This document shows, piece by piece, positions 34,153 through 44,589 of a stretch of 64,000 nt of DNA (position 1 is its first letter; each line of letters opens with the position of its first letter). The position numbers were made by a program, and so were the translations under genes. The notes beneath the pieces are model-generated. The model was not told where the DNA came from, ran no database searches, and saw only the letters and a list, made by a program, of their open reading frames with translations. Origin of the DNA: Tricholoma matsutake (lineage: Eukaryota; Basidiomycota; Agaricomycetes; Agaricales; Tricholomataceae); NCBI GenBank assembly GCA_026075535.2, contig AP026541.1, positions 9,982,001 through 10,046,000 on the forward strand, read 5' to 3'.

Positions 34153-34181
34153 TACTAGTATTACATGACGCCGAGTCCCTT
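34132..34181. repeat. Perfect 50-bp palindrome without spacer
   Basis: Arms of 25 nt (34132-34156 and 34157-34181), AAGGGACTCGGCGTCATGTA..TACATGACGCCGAGTCCCTT around the centre ACTAGT, no mismatch. It covers the 3' end of the small ORF. Confidence 0.95.
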
Positions 34182-35146
34182 GACAGGAAAAGTTACATAG
34201 ATAATAGTTTGTAGCCAGTCAAAACCAAGCCATACAATGATTCAAGTCACACAATGACTCGTGTAGGACCCCGTACCTCAGCCAAACAGTGAAACACGAT
34301 GACCAACAAACCTGAGCCAGTCGGTCACCGTATCACACGATGCATCTTTTGATGAGAGCTTTTGATTGGCTATGACCTATACAGCACCACTTTTGAATAG
34401 CGGCCAAATTGGTAAGTATGAGCAAAAAAATAACTATAAACCCCTTAAAGGATAGGATAGGATATAGTTTACCATCGCGGTCCCGCTCAGGAACAGATGG
34501 CCATAGCGGCTATAAATAGCTGAAGTGTTCTAAAAATAATGTCAATTCGGTGTACATGTTATTCATTGGTCATTGGCAATAGTGGGACCACTGATCAGTA
34601 AATTTAGTTTTGGTATCTACCAGTACAGACTGGTACAGACTGGTACAGATCACTCGGCTAACTCGCTTAGCTACGATCCATTTCTCTGATCCGGGCCAAG
34701 CAGCATAGTACTATCATTGACCCAAGAATCTTGCACTTCTTGCCTAACTTTTCAACATGCTCAGATCTCTTCCCCCTGTGTTAAGTATACTATCTCAAGA
34801 TTCCATTAATTATTTTTTATGGGAAGCTAAGCAGACTTGTACTGAGATGCTTACAAATCCCTGCCAAATTTGGTAGTGTTCAATTGCGAGGATTTTCTTC
34901 GCTTGCTCTACTCACACTGGACATACAGAGTCCTGGTTTTGGAATATGTTAGATATGAGACCCATGTGTAAAAAAATACATGAAGGGAGAAGTCAAACCT
35001 GAGCTGCTTAAATGTCAAATCTTGCTTCTTGACTCACAGAGTCACACCTGGTGCAGCATGTACCAGTACAACATTTCAGGGCTACTAAAAACTGTGCCTA
35101 AATTTCCAATTTTAGTAAGCTGCCTGAAATTATTCCTGAAACCTTG
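34182..35146. other. No gene; boundary of gene island and repeat region
   Basis: CpG becomes sparse from about 34.7 kb. 34445-34500 (GGATAGGATAGGATATAG, GCGGTCCCGCTCAGGAACAG) has a diverged direct copy at 45333-45385 and a short inverted copy at 45582-45612. A triple CAGTACAGACTGGTACAGAC lies at 34621-34650. 35090-35140 resembles 45811-45860. Confidence 0.5.
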
Positions 35147-36264
35147 CACAAGGCCAGCCTCATAATTCCTCCTTTCTGAAATATAGTTAGAAATTCTTTG
35201 CAAAATATTATATTTGAGACTAAATTTCTACAAACAGAAATTCAAAAAATTACCCACTAGAAATATACTTTGAAAATCAATATTTCTGGTTAAATTTCTC
35301 ATGACATTTCAGTGTAGATACTGGAAGTATTTCTGTAAGGCGATGTTTAACTTATCAATTGCCTGAAAGGCTTTCAGAAATTAGATCAGAAAGTTTTATT
35401 TTCTGGTCATGCTTTCTGATCCATAAAAGAATTTCTTTCTGGTTGGTCAAAGTCTATGTGAAAGCATGACTTTCACAAAGACTTTCAACAAGCCTTTCAG
35501 CAGCTGTTCAGTTTAACATTCTGGGAGCAGAAAGGCTGGCTTTCAATCTGCAGAAATAGTTTCAGAAAGGCTAGCTTTCAACCTCATGATTGGTATAGTG
35601 AAAGTAATAATTTCACATCAGGTTTTCAAGATCATGAAAGGCAAACATTCTAATAGAGATTTCACCACCTAGAAATATCAAATTTCAAATTTGTGAAAGG
35701 CAGTGCCCACTAGTGCCTGCCCATGAAATTTAATATTTCAAGGTGGTGAAATCTCTATCAGAATGTTTGCCTTTCGTGATCTTGAAAACCTGATGTGAAA
35801 TTATTACTTTCACTATACCAATCACAAGGTTGAAAGCTAGCCTTTCTGAAACTATTTCTGCAGATTGAAAGCCAGCCTTTCTGCTCCCAGAATGTTAAAC
35901 TGAACAGCTGCTGAAAGGCTTGTTGAAAGTCTTTGTGAAAGTCATGCTTTCACATAGACTTTGACCAACCAGAAAGAAATTCTTTTACAGATCAGAAAGC
36001 ATGACCAGAAAATAAAACTTTCTGATCTAATTTCTAAAAGCCTTTCAGGCAATTGATAAGTTAAACATCGCCTTACAGAAATACTTCCAGTATCTACACT
36101 GAAATGTCATGAGAAATTTAACCAGAAATATTGATTCTCAAAGTATATTTCTAGTGGGTAATTTTTTGAATTTCTGTTTGTAGAAATTTAGTCTCAAATA
36201 TAATATTTCACAAAGAATTTCTAACTATATTTCAGAAAGGAGGAATTATGAGGCTGGCCTTGTG
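35147..36264. mobile_element. Giant foldback element, arms about 545 bp
   Basis: The left arm (35147 to about 35685) and right arm (about 35725 to 36264) are nearly perfect inverse copies, leaving a spacer of some 40 nt around AGTGCCCACTAGTGCC. Termini are CACAAGGCC..GGCCTTGTG with a 3-bp TTG repeat on each side, similar to the CACTA-like foldback at 22383. The related locus at 45811-45900 has the flanking sequence without the foldback, so the element inserted there. No ORF. Confidence 0.85.
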
Positions 36265-37800
36265 TTGGAACTTCCCATTTCAGGTGGCCTGAAACTATGA
36301 AATCTTTACTGAAATTATTGATTTCAGTCCTGGTCCTAAAATCACAAATTTTCACAAAGTTTTTAGTTTGTCTAAAAAGGTGAACTTCCTGGTGTGACTA
36401 CTTAGTAGCATATATAAACATGGCATTTTCTAGCCATATCAATAATGGAAGTCAGGGTCCATTTGATATCCGCTTATGGCAATATGGCCAAATCTCTTAC
36501 AACAAAATTTTTTGCTCCATCATTTTGAGTATTTCTACTAGAGGAATAAGAAAAATAGGAAATTCTTGCTCTACCATTTTTGTTGTTCAAATGTAGTGGC
36601 CCGGGTGTTGCATCATATCAGTGCGAGTGACATGTTCGCTGTCACATGATCTTGTTGCCTTCTCCATAAATCTCATCTTTTGATTGGAATAATTCAGTAT
36701 ATGTAGTTCAAGTCTAGCTATATACATACAACATTTCTGTTGAGCCCATTCCTCTGCAACCTGAATGGAACTACTTATGGTGCTAATCACTTAGCCACCA
36801 TATACTACTTTTCTGCAACCCAAATAGGAAGGTCAAGGTTTCCCAGAAAACTTATTCCTCTTGTAGAAATGCTCCATTCAATGAGACAACAATGAGAGGA
36901 ACATTTTGTATTGACCAATTTTTCCCAAAACTCAAAACTGCAGGAGATATTAGGGTTGTTCATGGTAGCCATTCTTGGGCCATTTTTGGCTCACTCTCAA
37001 ACTCATTTTTGCTCATTTTCATGCATTTGGCAGAGGAACAAACAAAAAGGAGCTGAAAATGAAATAAAAAATGATGCAAAAAATGCTTACTGTGAACCAA
37101 CTGTGAATGCCCTGGGAAGTAAACTTTAGAAAAATGATGTCAAAATGCATTTTGTACATGAGGCAGAGTGCCAGAAAGGAGAAAAATGATCATTTTCCCA
37201 TCCATTTTTCATTTTCATTTCTGAGTAAAATGGAATCAAAATGAGATCAAAAATGAGTTTACACTGCTTTTTGCATAGACAGTTGCCGAAAATATGATAA
37301 ACATGAGCAAATTTGATCTCGCTGTCATTTTATGGCCTCCACAATGGCTTCCTGACTCAGGTTTGAGTGAAGGAAGTGTACAGAAATGGTCTCAGAGTGC
37401 TGTTGGCTGTGAATGATTGACTGAGAATAATTAGGGTTGTTTACAGTAGCCATTTTCAGGCCATTTTTGGCTTATTTTCGATTTCATTTTTATTGTCATT
37501 TTTAAAAAATGAACATCAGAATGAGACAAGAATGAACCAAAAAATGATCATTTTTGAAAAATTGAACCCTACCCTCACTTTTGCAAAAATGGTCATTTTC
37601 ACGTTCATTTTCACATTCCATTTTTATTGTTCTTTCAAACTCTGCTCTGACACCTGATCCTTTGCAGTGACCACCACCATTGATGACAATGCCCTCTCCC
37701 TCACACCTCAGCCACCACCACAACTCTGTCACCACCTGCTCCCACCACTCCCATGCACACTACCATGCCTGAAAGAGCCGTGAGTGGCCACACATGATCT
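36265..37800. repeat. MITE relics with TTA flanks (PIF/Harbinger-like) and AT-rich DNA
   Basis: TTAGGGTTGTTCATGGTAGC at 36948 and TTAGGGTTGTTTACAGTAGC at 37435 start the same terminal motif, which continues with GCCATTTTTGGC and many CATTTTT units. Inverse ends lie at 44971 and 45283. TTA target repeats with GGGTTGTT ends suggest PIF/Harbinger MITEs. 37270-37390 has an inverted homologue at about 45110-45240. Confidence 0.6.
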
Positions 37801-37812
37801 ATTTTGGATGGA

Positions 37813-37930
37813 ACATGAGCCCAAACAATGGCAACCCATCATTTGGGCTCTAGGGTACATTTTTTTTTGTTCATTTCTTCTTTTTATAAGCTAACTAACT
37901 GTACTTTTCATGATCTGTAATGACAGGTGC
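37813..37930 (+). other. P1 palindrome with intron-like segment
   Basis: AGCCCAAACAATG..CATTTGGGCT (37813-37853) is followed by GGTACATTTTTTTTT, GCTAACTAACTG and ATGACAG, i.e. donor-, branch- and acceptor-like sites in order. Same unit as in T1, H2 and H3. Confidence 0.5.
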
Positions 37931-38150
37931 CAATGTGGCACAACCCATGCCCACACCCATTTGCACTACCCCTCCTCCCCATCCAAATGGGATGTGAGGG
38001 GTCTCAATTTGGCTTAGGAGATCAGGGAGGGGTGCTGGGAGGGGGACACCCATAAAGTAAGCACCTGCCAACCCCTCCTCAGTGCCACGTCACTGATACA
38101 TGATGCCCACCCTCAACACGACAACCCAACAGCCACACCACCCATCCCAG

Positions 38151-38590
38151 CCTTACAAGCAACTGCTTGTGGGGTGGATCGTGGGTGGAATGATGATAAT
38201 GGCACCCACTATGAGGGACATGGCACCCACTATGAGGGACATGGCACCCATCCCATGCCTATGAGCAACTGCTCATAGGGAACTGCATGGGTTTCCCACA
38301 CTTTTATTTCCTAATTTATTCAATGAGTTTTGCATGAAAAATCATGAAAAAAAGATTTTCTGGAAGCTTTTTGTTGGCTCTTTGTGATGTAACATGTAAA
38401 ACAACATTTGGGTGACATCTGTCATGTGACAAGGTCAAAAATAAATTATTTTGTCCCTTGTATCACAAGCATCCATTGAATAGCTATCAGAAAATCATTT
38501 TTTCATGAGTTTTCATGCAAAACTCATTGAATAAATTAGGCAATAAAAGTGTGGGAAACCCGTGCAGTTCCCTAACTGCTCGTAGGATGG
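38151..38590. repeat. P2 palindromes (one intact, one split)
   Basis: 38151-38175 (TACAAGCAACTGCTTGTGG) is intact. A second, starting at 38259 (CTATGAGCAACTGCTCAT), is split by the MITE 38277-38573 and resumes at 38574 (AACTGCTCGTAGG). Confidence 0.8.
38277..38573. mobile_element. 297-bp MITE, Mutator-like (10-bp TSD)
   Basis: TIRs of about 85 bp start AGGGAACTGCATGGGTTTCC (right end AGGGAACTGCACGGGTTTCC in reverse). The flanks AACTGCTCAT (38267-38276) and AACTGCTCGT (38574-38583) are a 10-bp duplication with one mismatch. Long TIRs and 9-11-bp duplications are typical of Mutator-like elements. The target is the right half of a P2 palindrome. Confidence 0.85.
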
Positions 38591-38900
38591 ATTGTGGGTG
38601 CTGATGACAACAACAGGGTAGAAGATGACAACAGGGACAACAGGGATGGGGACAAGATGATGACAACCACAACAGGGATGACAACAACAGGGACGATGAT
38701 GAAATTGAGCCTAACCAGCACAATGAGACAGAGGGGGCAACAAGACAACAGTGATGATGAGGGGATGGCCAACAAGGCAATGGGGGTGACAAGACAATGG
38801 GACAATGGGGGTGATGGGGCAACAGGGGCAACAGGACAATGGGATGATGGGGGCGAAGATGGTGATGGCGACAAAGGGATGGCAAGATGATGATGAGGCC
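38584..38900. other. Low-complexity GATGACAACA-type sequence
   Basis: Purine-rich GACAACAGGGATGA repeats giving long spurious ORFs on both strands. It is interrupted at 38905 by gypsy C and continues at 44585. Confidence 0.6.
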
Positions 38901-38905
38901 ACCAT

Positions 38906-39148
38906 TATAAGGGCAACCTAAGCCTCTAGCAAAGGGAAATCTGAAGAGAAAACTCTAAGGATCCCCTTGCTGATGCCCAGTATATGTGAAGATGACAAAA
39001 ATCAAATATAACCTAAAAATAGAAAAAGGCGGAGATAGGCGGATCAAGGCCGCTGAATGACATCATACCAAGGGGTATGTGTTGGAAGGGGTACTCCGCC
39101 TATAAAAAATAGGAAAAACACACAGGGCACCCCCCTAGTCCCCTTACA
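38906..39148 (-). repeat. 3' LTR of gypsy C
   Basis: Starts TGTAAGGGGAC and ends CCCTTATA in element sense. A TATA-like TTTTTTATAGG lies near 39105. Confidence 0.95.
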
Positions 39149-42100
39149 TCACCCCCTCTCTAAGATGCATCGCCCCGATGCATTCGAAATCACATACACC
39201 AAAGTCCGTGACTTGAATGCGACGCAGTGCAGCAGTGTGCCATTGGTGGAATTCCTTGATTAACCGAGGGGCATTTACATCAGACTCTTTGACCCATGAG
39301 TTCTCCTCATACCCATAACCCTTCCAATGTACCAAATACTGGAGTTTTCCTCGATGCAAACGGCTGTCCAAGATTGACTCGACTTTGTATTGGGGTTCTC
39401 CCTCGATCACTGTAGGTGGTGGTGGTGGGTGTGAATGGCATCCCAGGAATGGATCTGGGGGAGCTGGAAGCAATTTGATGACATGGAAGATGGGATGGAG
39501 TCTGGACATGGAGGCTGGGAGGCGTAGACGATAGGCATGCGTTCCAATGCACTTGACAATGGGGAAAGGTCCCAAGAAGCGATGAGCGAGTTTCTTGAAT
39601 GGACGTGTAGTGGAGACGTCACTGGAGTCAAGATAAACTCGATCACCAACCATGTACTGAGGGGTTGGGGAGTGGCATTGGTTGTAAAATCGCGCCATGT
39701 CGTCCTTCGTCTTTGCTAAGGCTGCCCTTGCCTCCTCCAAGCTATCCCTCATGTGTTCTGTGAACTCATTCACTGTCTCGATGTGTGAGGGAGTTTGGCG
39801 AGGTTCAAATCCCATGCGTGGATGTTGTCCAGTGTCTAAGAGGAAAGGGGTCTGTTGAGTGGAAGCATGGACATGGTTGTTGTATCCGAACTCGGCCAAA
39901 GGAAGGAGATCATCCCAATCGTCCTGGCGTTCATTGACAAAGAGGTGGATGTACTGCTCCAGTTCCTGGTTGACTCGCTCTGTCTGGCCATTAGTTTGTG
40001 GGTGATAAGCGGTTGAAGCGAGGAGTTTGATCCCCAGGAGTCGGTACAGCTCACGAGTGAACTCTGCCATGAACTGAGGGCCACGATCTGAGAGGAAGGC
40101 ACCAGGAAGTCCATGTAATTTCCACATGTGGTGGAGGTAGAGTCGAGCGGCACCTAGGGCACTGACAGTGGTGTGAGTGGGAATGAAGTGAGTGCGTTTT
40201 CCCACTGAGTCAACTGTGCACATCACCGCATCAAACCCATTTGACTCTGGCAATTCCACCACAAAGTCGACGCTGACAACATCCCAACGACTCTCTGGAA
40301 CAGGAAGAGGGTGTAGCTCACCAATAGGCTTGCGACGAGGAACCTTGGTGTGTAAGCAAAGGTCACAAGTGCGACAATACTGACCAATGAGCCGTGACAT
40401 TTGTGGCCACCAATAGTTCCGTGAGGTGAGCTCCAAGGTCTTCCAGCATCTGGGGTGGCCAGCAATCTGTGAGTCATGGTGTTGGGATATGATGCGCCGG
40501 CGAAGGTCTGGGTCATTGGGAACATAGATGCGATCCCTGAAATACAACAAGTCCTCCTTTTCAGCCCACTCTGCCACATGTAAGGAAAGGGTCGATCCCT
40601 TCCTCAGTTCTTTAACAGCTCGGGCAACAACATCCTCATGTAAACCACTACAGTTTGCACAATGAATGTCACATAGGATGTCCCGCTCCTCGCCCTGGGG
40701 TGCGATGCCTTCCAGTGCCCAAATGGTGAACAGGTCTGGCTGCAACAGCACAATGTTTTGGTTGTCACCACTGCCATCCCCATGGTCTGCACGTCGGGAT
40801 AGGGCATCGGTCTTCCCCATGCTGCGACCCGGACGGTGGTGCAAGGAGAAGTCGAATCTAGATAGATACAGGGACCAACAAGCTTGACGACGGTTCAATT
40901 TCTTGGCCGTCATGAAGTACTCGAGATTCTTGTGATCCGTCCAAATTTCCACCTTGTGTTGGGCACCCTCAAGGAAGTGTTGCCACTCCTCAAGCGCACG
41001 CATTATTGCCAACATCTCCTTGTCATGGATCTCGTAGTTTTGCTCTACAGCACTAAGGCTTTTGGAGTAGAATGCAACAGGATGCCACTTCTGGTCCTCC
41101 GGAGACTGCTGAGACAACACGGCACCCGTCGCAAAGTCAGAACTGTCAGCTTCTACATGAAAAGGATGCAAATCGTCAGCAAAGGTAAGGATCAGAGCGG
41201 AAGTGACCATCTCCTTAAGCTTTTCGAACACCTCCTGTTGTGCATTATCCCACCTCCATGCCTCCTTTCCTGTCAAGTCGAACAGTGGTCGTGCATGATG
41301 TGAGAAATCCTTGATAAAACGCCGATAGAAATTGATGAAGCCCAGGAAAGACTGCACCTCCTTCTTGTTCGTGGGCATCGGCCAAGCTGTGACCCCATTT
41401 ACCTTGATAGGATCCATCTCCACTTGACCCTCTGAGATAATCAGGCCGAGGTACTCGATCTTGGTCCTTTTGAACTCGCATTTGTCCTGACGAAGGTAGA
41501 GTTTGTACCGTCGAAGTCGCTCTAGGATGAGGCGCGTGATGCAATGGTGCTCTTCAACCGTGCAAGTGAAGATGAGGATGTCGTTGAGATAGATGCAGAC
41601 AATGCCTTCGAGGATGAGGTTGTGGAAGATGTCGTTCATCATGGTCTGAAAGGTGGCAGGGCTATTAGTAAGGCCAAAGAACATGACAAGCGGTTCAAAA
41701 AGACCATGGTTGGTATGAAAGGCTGCCTTCCACTCATCTCCCTCCTTTATCCTCACATTATTATAGCCCCAATGGACATCAAGCTTGGTGAAGTATCGGG
41801 CTCCATGGAGCTGGTTTACGAGTTCGGAGATGAGGGGTAGTGGGTAGCGATTTTTGACCGTGATGTTGTTGAGCCTTCTGTAGTCTTGAACCGGTCAAAG
41901 TGAGCCATCCTTCTTCTTGACAAAGAAAAAGGGAGAGGCCATGGGTGACTTCGATGGTCGAATACGTCCAGAGGCCAGGTGCTCGTCGATGAACTGGTCA
42001 AGCTGCTGTTGTTCTTCCAGAGAGAGAGGATAGACCTTGCAGGATGAAGGAGTTGCGCCGGGGGTGAGTTCGATCGCGTGATCCCATGGCTTGCGCGCAG

Positions 42101-43070
42101 GAAGAGAGTCGAATGACTCCTTGGAGAACATGTCTTCAAACTCATGGAGATGAGGGAGTAAGGAGTTAGTAGAGGATTTAGCAGTGTTGTTTTTGTGGAA
42201 GGCCTCGGTGAGGCATTGGGATATGTTTGATGTGGCACACACCTCATGCGATGAGCGAATCACAGTGTAGAAGATCTGATCACCCTCCTCCACTTCCTCT
42301 GGGTCCTCATCATCATCATCCAAGTCCGGCATTAGATCAGGAACCCCTTCCAATTCCACTTCAGGTATAGGCAGGGGTCCAGCACGACACTTCTGAGTAC
42401 GTTGTATTGCCGCCTTCTGTCCATGACATTCTTGCCTGGCTTCTGTGAAACACGTCCGACAACGGGATGGACATCGGCTCATGGTAACCTCCCCAGTACG
42501 CCAGTCGACCTCTGGGTTATGGTCTCGAAGCCATGGATATCCCAAAATCACCTTTTGCTTTCCTAATTGAGTGACAGCAAAAAGGGCATGCTCACTATGA
42601 TCTTTGTAATGGAGAACCAGGTATGCAACCTCTCGGATGGCACCAGCTTCATTTGAGGATCCATCCACGTTATATACAGGTATCAGACGTGAGAGTGAGC
42701 GAGTATTTAGGCGATGTTGTTGTACCAGATGGGAATCGATGAAGAGACCAGTCACACCAGAGTCCAGGAGCGCAGAGACACCGAGTATCTGTCCAGTGTC
42801 GGTCATCTGCAGTTCGATGGCTAGGTTTAAGGAATGTGCAGAGGGAGTGGATGCCACAATATACTTGCATGGTAGTTTATGCTCCCATGATTTAATTTTG
42901 GGACGTGGAGTAGAAGGAGAGATGGGGAGAGCAGGTACGTCTTTAGCCAACTTCAAAGGGTCAGAGAGGGGAGTAGTCACAGAAATGGATTCATTCTCTG
43001 GGGATTCAACTGACAAGACTTCAAAGCGGTTATGGACAGGCAGTGAGGGCGTACAATTCACTCGCTGCAA
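39144..43070 (-). pseudogene. Pol of gypsy C: protease-RT-RNase H-integrase-chromodomain, one stop
   Basis: The frame is open from 43070 to 39144 apart from one TGA at 41895-41897 (DGSL-stop-PVQDYRR, arginine in the family). Protease DSGVTGLFID near 42755, RT 41300-42050, RNase H (DSSDFATGAVLS near 41130; DKEMLAIMRALEEW), integrase zinc finger (GHPRCWKT..CRTCDLC, 40360-40460), DDE core (VDFVVELP, SDRGPQF, NGQTERVNQ) and chromodomain (YKVESILDSRLH..LVHWKGYGYEENSW, 39290-39400). The RT box reads YLND (Asn codon 41583-41585) instead of YLDD, so even read-through protein should lack polymerase activity. Relative to gag it lies in the -1 frame. Confidence 0.93.
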
Positions 43071-44341
43071 ATAGGAAAATCCTGCTCCTCTACAACTTCC
43101 AACTTAATCTCCTCTGCAACTTGATCCTTCGCTTCCTCAACATCTACAAGCACCAACAAATCTTGCAGGAGTTCGTCTCATCCCTCGGGGGTGAGCATGC
43201 GGATATCCTGACGATGGGGACATGCTCCAGCCCTGTGTCCAGGTTCCCCACAATGGTAGCAGAGATCCAACTTACATGCATGGCTGCAGGCTGCATCAAC
43301 ATCCATTGGTACTGGGACATTGACGGCTGGTGTGGGAGTTTGACAAACAGGAATGGGGTTAGGACGGGGGAGGCTTCGATTGAAGGTGTAGGGCGTATGA
43401 GCGGTAGTTGGAGCACGGAATGCAGCATTAAACACCATATTTGTGAGTCGGTTCTCATCACAGAGTGAAGCAGCTTCATACCAAGCAAGGATATCATCGT
43501 CTGCTGGGCACCCTTCCAACATCTGTGCAATCTGGTCCTGAATTTCTTGGTTGAGCCCCCGTTGGAACTTCACCACCACTGGTAACCCACTCCCATATCC
43601 TGCCATGTCCACCAAATCCTTGAACTCATCGATATAGTTGTCCACGGATCGACGTCCCTGGTGGCAAGCAGATGACTCAAGTCGTGTCACTGCTCGGTGG
43701 CATTCATTGAGGGGGCAGAAGTGGCATATGAACTCAGCTCAAAAGTCACCCCAAGTGGAGAAAGGTAGAGAACCGAGTTCTTTAGTTTGACGTAGGATAT
43801 GGTCCACATAGAGATAGGCGCGTTCAGATTTCATGTATGTGAAGGCCCAATAAATTTTTGCAGCCTCATTGACAAATTGATGCGACTGGAGACTAATGTA
43901 TAACTCACAGGAATTAAGGAATGCACGTCCCTGCACACGTGCACCATTAAATTCGGCGGGGGGGACAGTTTGATCTGGGCACGTTCCTTAGTGGATGCGT
44001 TTGGCAAAACATCGTTGTTGGGTGCGCTTGGAGTCGTAAAGGGGGAACTATTGGTCGTAGGGTTAGCCTGTAGGGTCCTAACAAAGTTTTCAATCATAGA
44101 TTTAAGCAAGTCAATTTGCGCGCGCATTCTGGAAACGTCGCTGTCAAGCGCATCGAAGCATTCTGATGCGTCCATGTCGCTAGGGAGCACGTTTGGCGAA
44201 AATGGCGGCGTAATAAAGGCGAGATTATCTGGAACGGTGTGTAGGGACTCTGTGGAGCTTTGGGAAGCGTCGTCCAGTCCGTACCTGCCTATCTTGGGCA
44301 GTGCATTCGCGATTTTCGGGCCTTAGGGGAGAGTTTTCTAC
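43058..44341 (-). pseudogene. Gag of gypsy C, decayed
   Basis: Capsid part 43739-44200 (LLKSMIENFVRTLQANP; CELYISLQSHQFV; WGDF) and nucleocapsid part 43178-43690 with zinc knuckle CYHCGEPGHRAGAC near 43260. Stops: TGA 43739-43741 (WGDF-stop-AEF), TGA 43178-43180 (TPEG-stop-DEL), then TGA 43058-43060 where gag normally ends. A frame change at the G/C run near 43955 is absent from copy B. The first two stops are shared with copy B. Confidence 0.88.
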
Positions 44342-44584
44342 TATAAGGGCAACCTAAGCCTCTAGCAAAGGGAAATCCGAAGAGAAAACTCTAAGGATCC
44401 CCTTGCTGATGCCCAGTATATGTGAAGACGACAAAAATCAAATATAACCTAAAAATAGAAAAAGGCGGAGATAGGCGGATCAAGGCCGCCGAATGACATC
44501 ATACCAAGGGGTATGTGTCGGAAGGGGTACTCCGCCTATAAAAAATAGGAAAAACACACAGGGCACCCCCCTAGTCCCCTTACA
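44342..44584 (-). repeat. 5' LTR of gypsy C
   Basis: Contains AGAAAACTCT (44383-44392), complementary to AGAGTTTTCT (44330-44339) just outside the LTR in the primer-binding position: a layout seen in self-priming Tf1/sushi elements. Confidence 0.93.
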
Positions 44585-44589
44585 ACCAT

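Larger units (their letters stand above)
38906..44584 (-). mobile_element. Ty3/gypsy element C with both LTRs and 5-bp TSD
   Basis: 5679-bp retrotransposon. LTRs 38906-39148 (3') and 44342-44584 (5') are each 243 bp and differ at 4 positions, all CG in the 5' LTR and TG in the 3' LTR. The target duplication ACCAT lies at 38901-38905 and 44585-44589. The polypurine tract GAGAGGGGGTGA (39149-39160, minus) precedes the 3' LTR. Gag, protease, RT, RNase H, integrase and chromodomain are present in order. Recent but already inactive by point mutation (see gag and pol). Confidence 0.96.
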
